This document shows, in pieces, positions 59,116 to 64,000 of a stretch of 64,000 bases of DNA (its first letter is position 1; each line of letters begins with the position of its first letter). Origin of the DNA: an uncultured Clostridia bacterium (lineage in GTDB: Bacteria; Bacillota; Clostridia; Christensenellales; CAG-314); contig CANPXV010000001.1 in NCBI GenBank assembly GCA_947586855.1, positions 1 to 64,000 of the forward strand. Reading direction: 5' to 3'. The notes below the pieces were generated by a model. It did no database searches. It saw only the letters and a list, made by a program, of their open reading frames with translations, and was not told the DNA's origin. Both the position numbers and the translations under genes were made by a program.

Positions 59116-60645
59116 TTACTCCTTTTCAAGATATTTGTAGAAGCTTTGCAGCTTGGCGTATAGTTTGAGGTAGATGTTGCGATAGATATGCTCGTAGGTG
59201 ACAACTGCGGTGGGTTCCGGGGTAAAGGTGTCGGTGTAGTGCACCATGTTGCGGATGGCCTCCTCGTCGCTGGCGTACACTCCGCAGGCCGAAAAAGCCA
59301 CAATTGCGGCGCCCAAAGCGCTGGTTTCGTAGGTCTGAACACGCTTGACGGGCTTGTTGAAGATGTTGGCGGCTATCTGGCAAATGAGGTCGCTTTGCGA
59401 GCCGCCGCCCGACACGGCAATGTACTTGATTTTTTGCTTGCCACGCTTTTCCATACGCTCCAAACCCTCCCTGAGGGCAAAGTCGATACCCTCGATGATG
59501 GCCCGATAGACGTGCGCACGGGTGTGATAGTCGGAGAAGCCGATGATTGCGCCGCGGGCCTCGGGCGTGGTAAGCCCCGCCTGCCAGAAGGGCTGCAAAA
59601 TGAGGCCGTCGCTGCCGGCCGGTATGGACTCGATCTCCTCGTTCATGATTTCCTCTACCGATTTGCCCATTTCTTCGGCACGTTTTTCAAGATGGCGGGC
59701 AAAGTTTTGCTTGAACCAACTTATCATCCAATAGCCTCGGAAGATCTGCACCTCGGGGTTGTAGTAGTCTTTGAGGACGGCGGGATAGGCCGGCATAAAG
59801 GGCTCCGGCTCGAAGTACTTTTTGGTGGTAAATTGCACCGTGCTGGTGGTGCCGAAGCTGACAGAAGCCACATCGGTGCCCACGCAGCCCACGCCCACCG
59901 TTTCGCAGCCCTTATCCGAACCGCTGGCAATGACTTTGAGGCCCACAGGCAGGCCCGTTTGAGCAGCGCACTGCTCGGTGATGGTGCCCATCACGTCGCC
60001 GGGGGCGCACACGGGTATCATATAGCTGAGGTCCAGCTCGTACACGGGGAAAACAAGGTCGCTTTCTTTGAGGTAGCGCTTGTTTTTGTGGTCGAAGGGG
60101 AAGTGCCCTATTGTGGAAGCGTAGCTATCCGTCATGTTGCCCGTAAGCAGCCAATTGATGTAGGCGGAGATGTGCACCACTTTGCGTACCTTAGCCCACA
60201 GCTCCGGCTCGTGCTGCATTATCCAGCGGGTCTTGACCTTGCTGCGTATGGCGTTGATGGTGCGTGTCATGCCTATCAGCTTGAACAGCGTGTTGTGCTT
60301 GCTGTTCATGGGGGTGGAGGTATCCGCTGTGCGTTGGTCGCTCCACAGTATCAGATCCCGCAGCACGTTGTTGTTTTCGTCCAGCAGCACCGCAGTGTCG
60401 CGGAAGGTATCCACGCTCATGGCGATGACGTCCTGCATCAAATCGGCATGCTGCGCAGAAATTTTTTTCGTAATACCGCACAGTGTATCCCAATACATTG
60501 CCGCCGTTTGCTCCATGTAGCCGTTTTCTTTGCTGATGTAGGGTTGATACTTGACTTGTTCCTTTACCAGCAGGTTGCCTTTTTCGTCGAAAATGATGCC
60601 CCGCATGCTTTGCGTGCCGACATCGATAACCAATACATTACTCAT
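59116..60645 (-). CDS. FGGY-family carbohydrate kinase
   Basis: A 509-residue sugar or glycerol kinase. The two ATPase domains show VLVIDVGTQSMRGIIFDEKG at the start (in part: IDVGTQSMRGIIFD), WSDQRTAD (about 105), GSDKGCETVGVGC (about 245) and the ADP-binding VSGGGSQSDLICQIAAN (about 405). Family members phosphorylate glycerol, xylulose, erythritol and related polyols; the context favours glycerol, DHA or a similar triose. ATG 60645 follows GGAGA by six bases; a GTG at 60651 is possible. It overlaps the DUF1667 end by 8 bases. Confidence 0.85.
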   Translation of the reverse strand: MSNVLVIDVGTQSMRGIIFDEKGNLLVKEQVKYQPYISKENGYMEQTAAMYWDTLCGITKKISAQHADLMQDVIAMSVDTFRDTAVLLDENNNVLRDLILWSDQRTADTSTPMNSKHNTLFKLIGMTRTINAIRSKVKTRWIMQHEPELWAKVRKVVHISAYINWLLTGNMTDSYASTIGHFPFDHKNKRYLKESDLVFPVYELDLSYMIPVCAPGDVMGTITEQCAAQTGLPVGLKVIASGSDKGCETVGVGCVGTDVASVSFGTTSTVQFTTKKYFEPEPFMPAYPAVLKDYYNPEVQIFRGYWMISWFKQNFARHLEKRAEEMGKSVEEIMNEEIESIPAGSDGLILQPFWQAGLTTPEARGAIIGFSDYHTRAHVYRAIIEGIDFALREGLERMEKRGKQKIKYIAVSGGGSQSDLICQIAANIFNKPVKRVQTYETSALGAAIVAFSACGVYASDEEAIRNMVHYTDTFTPEPTAVVTYEHIYRNIYLKLYAKLQSFYKYLEKE

Positions 60646-60997
60646 TTGCACTCTCCATATTTGTTGTTGTGATAAGATCTACTCCCGTGCCGAACAGGTT
60701 TGCTGCCACCACAGAGCCTGTGGGCAGAGGTTGGGTCACGGTGATTTGCTTGCACAGCTGCAACAGCTCGGCAAGCTTGCCCTTGGGGATCTCGCCCGCT
60801 GTCCTGACGGACACCACGGGATAGCCCTTGACCGTTGTGCGCACCGAAGTGGTAAAACTGCGTGTGGGGTTGGTCAATTCGCTGACGGCAAACGCTTCGC
60901 CGCGCTTGCACTTGTTGCCTTGGACGGAGATCTGCCCGTCCTGTTGTTGCACGGTAAGTCTGCACCCGTTGGGGCACACAATACACACCATCTCCAT
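60638..60997 (-). CDS. DUF1667 family protein
   Basis: A 119-residue protein with four N-terminal cysteines in two motifs, CIVCPNGCRL (residues 5-14) and CKRGEAFAVSEL (about 30), typical of DUF1667 and likely to hold a metal or Fe-S centre. The rest is a small beta-rich domain. In Firmicutes it is encoded with a FAD oxidoreductase and a glycerol-3-phosphate dehydrogenase-like protein, presumably as a third subunit like GlpC/electron-transfer partner. It lies one base after the oxidoreductase gene. Confidence 0.85.
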   Translation of the reverse strand: MEMVCIVCPNGCRLTVQQQDGQISVQGNKCKRGEAFAVSELTNPTRSFTTSVRTTVKGYPVVSVRTAGEIPKGKLAELLQLCKQITVTQPLPTGSVVAANLFGTGVDLITTTNMESANE

Positions 60998-60998
60998 G

Positions 60999-62231
60999 CT
61001 ACTTATCCTCCAATCTGACGACTATGCGCTGCGCCGTGGCGGCCTTGCCGAGGTCCAGCACGATGCGCTCCATTTCCGGCGGAAGCAGCCGTCTGTAATT
61101 TTTGGTAAACACCGTCTCGCCGTCCACGCTCACAGTGAGGCACTGATTTTGCAGCTCCTCGCTCGCCCGAAAATACATCACCACCTTGTCGGCGGGGGCG
61201 TTGACATCCAACCGCTGGGGCACGATGTACAGCAGCTTGCCCTCTTTGTCGATGTTGAGCAGCTTTCTCGGCCCCGAGGCGGCGCCACAGGCGGCAATTT
61301 CGCCGCTTTCCGACACGTAGTCCACCAGATCATTGACGTGCAACGCATTGCCGCACGCAAACACGCCGTCCACCAACGTCTGACAGTTCTGGTCCACAAA
61401 GGCGCCCTTGGTGCAGGGATCCAGCGGCACAGTGAGCGAACGAGCCAACTCGTTTTCCGGTATGAGCCCCACCGCCAACACCAGACAGTCGCACTGCACA
61501 CGCTGCTCGGTGCCCGCAATGGGACGCATTTTGTCGTCCACGTCGCAGATTTCCACCTCTTGCAGCCGCTCCTCGCCAAACACCCGAGTGACCGTTTGCG
61601 AAAGGTGCAACGGTATGTCGAAGTCGTGCAGACATTGGTGAATGTTGCGGGTGAGCCCGCTGGGCGTGGGCTTGGCCTCGTAGACGCCCACCACCGTGGC
61701 ACCCTCCAACGTGAGGCGGCGTGCCATGATGAGCCCGATGTCGCCGCTGCCCAATATCACCACTTTTTTGCCCGGCATGACGCCCAGCATATTTACCAGA
61801 TTTTGCGCCGCACCTGCCGTGTAGACGCCTGCGCACCTGTCGCCGTGGATAAATATGCCGTTGCGGGTGCGCTCTCGGCAGCCCGTGGCAAGTATCAGGC
61901 GGTTGCAACGCACGTTTTTGACGCCGTCCTTGCACACATATGTCAGGTGAAAGCCTTTTTCGGACTTCTCCGCATGGGTGACAAAGCTGAACAGGCTTGT
62001 TTGCACCTTTGTTTGTTTAAGTTGAGAAATAAATCTGTCGGCGTACTCCGGCCCGGAAAGTTTTTCGCCGAAACGCACCACGCCGAAGCCGTCGTGGATA
62101 CACTGTTTGAGGATACCGCCAAGGCGGGCCTCACGCTCGATGACAAGCACTCTTTCGCCACGCTCGTCCGCCTTGATGGCCGCAGCCAGCCCCGCAGGAC
62201 CGCCGCCCACAACTACCACATCGAAATCCAT
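60999..62231 (-). CDS. FAD/NAD(P)-dependent oxidoreductase
   Basis: A 410-residue flavoprotein with two Rossmann folds. The FAD site is VVVVGGGPAGLAAAIKADE at the N-terminus, the NAD site VVILGSGDIGLIMARRL (about 160), and the second FAD motif is VDGVFACGNALHVNDLVDYV-like, seen as GVFACGNALHVND (about 295). It corresponds to GlpB-like or NADH-oxidase-type partners of GlpA. AGAGG precedes ATG 62231. A longer frame to 62288 lies inside the upstream gene and is rejected. The C-terminal 80 residues are outside the usual fold. Confidence 0.88.
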   Translation of the reverse strand: MDFDVVVVGGGPAGLAAAIKADERGERVLVIEREARLGGILKQCIHDGFGVVRFGEKLSGPEYADRFISQLKQTKVQTSLFSFVTHAEKSEKGFHLTYVCKDGVKNVRCNRLILATGCRERTRNGIFIHGDRCAGVYTAGAAQNLVNMLGVMPGKKVVILGSGDIGLIMARRLTLEGATVVGVYEAKPTPSGLTRNIHQCLHDFDIPLHLSQTVTRVFGEERLQEVEICDVDDKMRPIAGTEQRVQCDCLVLAVGLIPENELARSLTVPLDPCTKGAFVDQNCQTLVDGVFACGNALHVNDLVDYVSESGEIAACGAASGPRKLLNIDKEGKLLYIVPQRLDVNAPADKVVMYFRASEELQNQCLTVSVDGETVFTKNYRRLLPPEMERIVLDLGKAATAQRIVVRLEDK

Positions 62232-62232
62232 A

Positions 62233-63951
62233 CTACACCTCTTTGATTTTGCCCACGGCCACGTTGCTGCCGATATCGTCCTTGGCAACGTCGGTGCACT
62301 GCCCGTTGGTTTCCTTGGCGATGATGTCCGTTATCAGCGGCATGCAAAAACCGCCCTGACAACGCCCCATGCCCGCACGCACACGCCGCTTTACGCCGTC
62401 GATGGTGTGCACGCCCAGCGGATTGTGCAGCGCTTGCTTGATCTCGCCCAGACTTATCTCCTCGCAACGGCAGATTATCTTGCCGAAGTCGGGGTCGCTT
62501 TGGATAAGCTTGTCCCGAGCGTCGTCATCCAACTGCCTGGCCTTGACGGGACGGGGCCGCACGGGGTCGAAAGCGTCGTTGAGCACAACTTGCTCTCCCG
62601 CAGAGAGCAGATATTGCCGAACAATCTCCGCCACGTCCTTGCTGAACAGCGGCGCCGCCGTGATACCCGGCGACTGTATGCCCGCCACATGCACCAGATT
62701 GGCCACCTTGGCGCTGCGCTCGATGATGAAATCCTCCTCGTAGGTGGGCGCCCTCACGCCGGAAAAATATGCGATGATGTCGCTGCGGCGCAGGGTGGGA
62801 CACACTTGCGAGTGCTTGGCAAACACATTGGCAAGGCTTTGCGCATTGGTGGATGTGTCCTCTCGGTCGGGGATCTCCACTGCGTCCGGCCCCAGCAGAT
62901 AGTTGCCGTCTGCGGTGCGGATCACTCCGCCGCCCTTGGTAGAGCCGCTGCCGAACTTGGACACCGATTTGAGACTTGGGCCCATGCTGATGGTCTGCGT
63001 GGGCACACCCTCTGCCTTGGGGTCCAACATCAGGTCGGTGCCCCTGCGGGGATGTATCGAAAAGTACCTGTCCCCCGCCATTGCAGCCACCTTGTCGGCA
63101 AACACTCCTGCGCAGTTGACAACGCACTTGGCGGACAGGGTGCCTCGGTTGGTGACCACCTTTGCCACCAGCCCATCGGCCATCTCCATGCCCAATACGG
63201 CGGTGTTGAGGCTGACGGTGGCACCGTTTTGCACGGCGTTTTCGGCATAGGCAATGGTCAGCTGATAGGGCGAAACATATCCCGTGGAGGGCGCATACAA
63301 CGCACCCACGGCAAAATCCTTGACGGCGGGCTCGACTTGGGCAATCTCGTCCTTGCCCAAAATGCGCACGCCCGGTATGCCGTGACGGGTGGCCCGCTTG
63401 ACGGTGCCCTTGGCAAAAAAGCGTATCAGCTTGCTGTCGAAAATGACGTACTGCCCCGAGCGGCGAAAGTCCACGCCCAACTCCTTGCATACGTCGCCGT
63501 AGATGGCGTTGCCGCCCACGCCGTATTTAAGTTTGAGGCATTGGTGTTTGAGGTCGATACCTGCGTGTACCATTCCATTGTTGGCGCCGCTTGCCCCACG
63601 GGCGACGTCGCTGTGTTTTTCTACCAGCAGCACTTTCAGCTTGTAGCGGGTAAGCTCTCGGGCCACGGCGCAGCCGCTTATGCCGCCGCCGATGACCACC
63701 ACATCCCACGATGTGCCGTCCAGGGCGCTGTCCGTCAGCTTGGGCAGGCGCTCGGGCTGCTCGGTGTGGCCGATGAGCTGTATGTCGTTGACCACATGCT
63801 TGCCCTCGGTGACGTACATCTTGCCAATGGCCACGATGTCCGCCCAATTGCCGCACTGCCCCCGCAAAAACACGCTGCGCTCGTCGGCGGATACCTCCAC
63901 ATCTACGCCGTATTGCTTGGCAACCTTTTTTGTGATTTTTTCGTAATTCAT
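62233..63951 (-). CDS. GlpA-like FAD-dependent glycerol-3-phosphate dehydrogenase with [2Fe-2S] BFD domain
   Basis: A 572-residue flavoprotein oxidising glycerol-3-phosphate to DHAP or a similar substrate. Residues 1-75 form an extra BON-like domain (VEVSADERSVFLRGQCGNW). The FAD site DVVVIGGGISGCAVAREL follows at about 82, then the DAO fold to about 470. The C-terminal BFD-like domain has CRCEEISLGEI and GRCQGGFCMP, four cysteines for a [2Fe-2S] cluster. GGAGAGG precedes ATG 63951. It begins the operon of five genes; its promoter lies outside the window. Confidence 0.88.
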   Translation of the reverse strand: MNYEKITKKVAKQYGVDVEVSADERSVFLRGQCGNWADIVAIGKMYVTEGKHVVNDIQLIGHTEQPERLPKLTDSALDGTSWDVVVIGGGISGCAVARELTRYKLKVLLVEKHSDVARGASGANNGMVHAGIDLKHQCLKLKYGVGGNAIYGDVCKELGVDFRRSGQYVIFDSKLIRFFAKGTVKRATRHGIPGVRILGKDEIAQVEPAVKDFAVGALYAPSTGYVSPYQLTIAYAENAVQNGATVSLNTAVLGMEMADGLVAKVVTNRGTLSAKCVVNCAGVFADKVAAMAGDRYFSIHPRRGTDLMLDPKAEGVPTQTISMGPSLKSVSKFGSGSTKGGGVIRTADGNYLLGPDAVEIPDREDTSTNAQSLANVFAKHSQVCPTLRRSDIIAYFSGVRAPTYEEDFIIERSAKVANLVHVAGIQSPGITAAPLFSKDVAEIVRQYLLSAGEQVVLNDAFDPVRPRPVKARQLDDDARDKLIQSDPDFGKIICRCEEISLGEIKQALHNPLGVHTIDGVKRRVRAGMGRCQGGFCMPLITDIIAKETNGQCTDVAKDDIGSNVAVGKIKEV

Positions 63952-64000
63952 GTCTACCTCTCCGACGAGATCGCAACGGCGCAACAGCCAAGGCCGCCGC

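Overview
The window reads as a chromosomal segment of an uncultured Gram-positive (Firmicutes, class Clostridia) bacterium, about 50-55% G+C by eye. The clues are a SAM-I (S-box) riboswitch before metK, Gram-positive lipoprotein signals (LAAC, LGGC, FAGC lipoboxes), a tRNA-Thr(GGT) of Firmicutes type, strong GGAGG ribosome sites, TTGACA/TATAAT promoters and no outer-membrane machinery. Gut Clostridia such as Christensenellales carry similar gene sets, but that placement is inference.

Layout. 1-1502: a flippase-like membrane protein. 12062-1573 (minus): a SAM-I riboswitch followed by seven closely packed genes, metK-recD2-comF-secA-prfB-DUF3737-patB, ending in a bidirectional terminator. 18142-12133 (minus): two tandem-duplicated alkaline-phosphatase-superfamily membrane enzymes, a YidC/TagF-like fusion and a small acidic membrane protein, which together look like a cell-surface phosphopolymer module. 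18260-22725 (plus, divergent): binding protein, ATPase and fused permease of an ABC importer, plus an HTH-cytidylyltransferase of the LicC type, probably supplying a choline- or aminoethylphosphonate-like decoration. 22895-31348: a maltodextrin locus with GH13 enzyme, MalEFG-like importer, LacI-type regulator and a lipoprotein with repeated SusE/F-like modules.

31349-36218: an accessory region of small unknown genes (membrane protein, AT-rich orphan, lipoprotein, an unknown gene paired with a VWA protein, a zinc-ribbon membrane protein, DUF1622). It contains a phased ATCAC repeat array and two copies of a 15-bp palindrome. 36222-41852: one giant lipoprotein gene (1758 aa) flanked by inverted 61-bp repeats. 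41901-47666: a small anchored protein, then a GH13/HAD/ABC-FtsX operon. 47657-53570: cardiolipin synthase and a very large RND transporter. 53675-54256: intact tRNA-Thr beside a truncated copy, a gene remnant and tandem repeats. 54255-57143: acyl-CoA ligase, purine phosphoribosyltransferase and a membrane HAD phosphatase. 57233-63951: a glycerol-3-phosphate/DHAP operon (GlpA-like dehydrogenase, FAD oxidoreductase, DUF1667, FGGY kinase, alkyl-DHAP-synthase-like oxidase).

The most noteworthy points are the YidC-TagF fusion in a surface-polymer island, the 61-bp inverted repeats around the giant lipoprotein, the phased repeat array, three promoters that predict leaderless mRNAs, the S-box operon that includes secA and prfB, and the alkyl-DHAP-synthase signature in a glycerophosphate operon. 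No CRISPR array, intact IS element, rRNA or prophage was seen.
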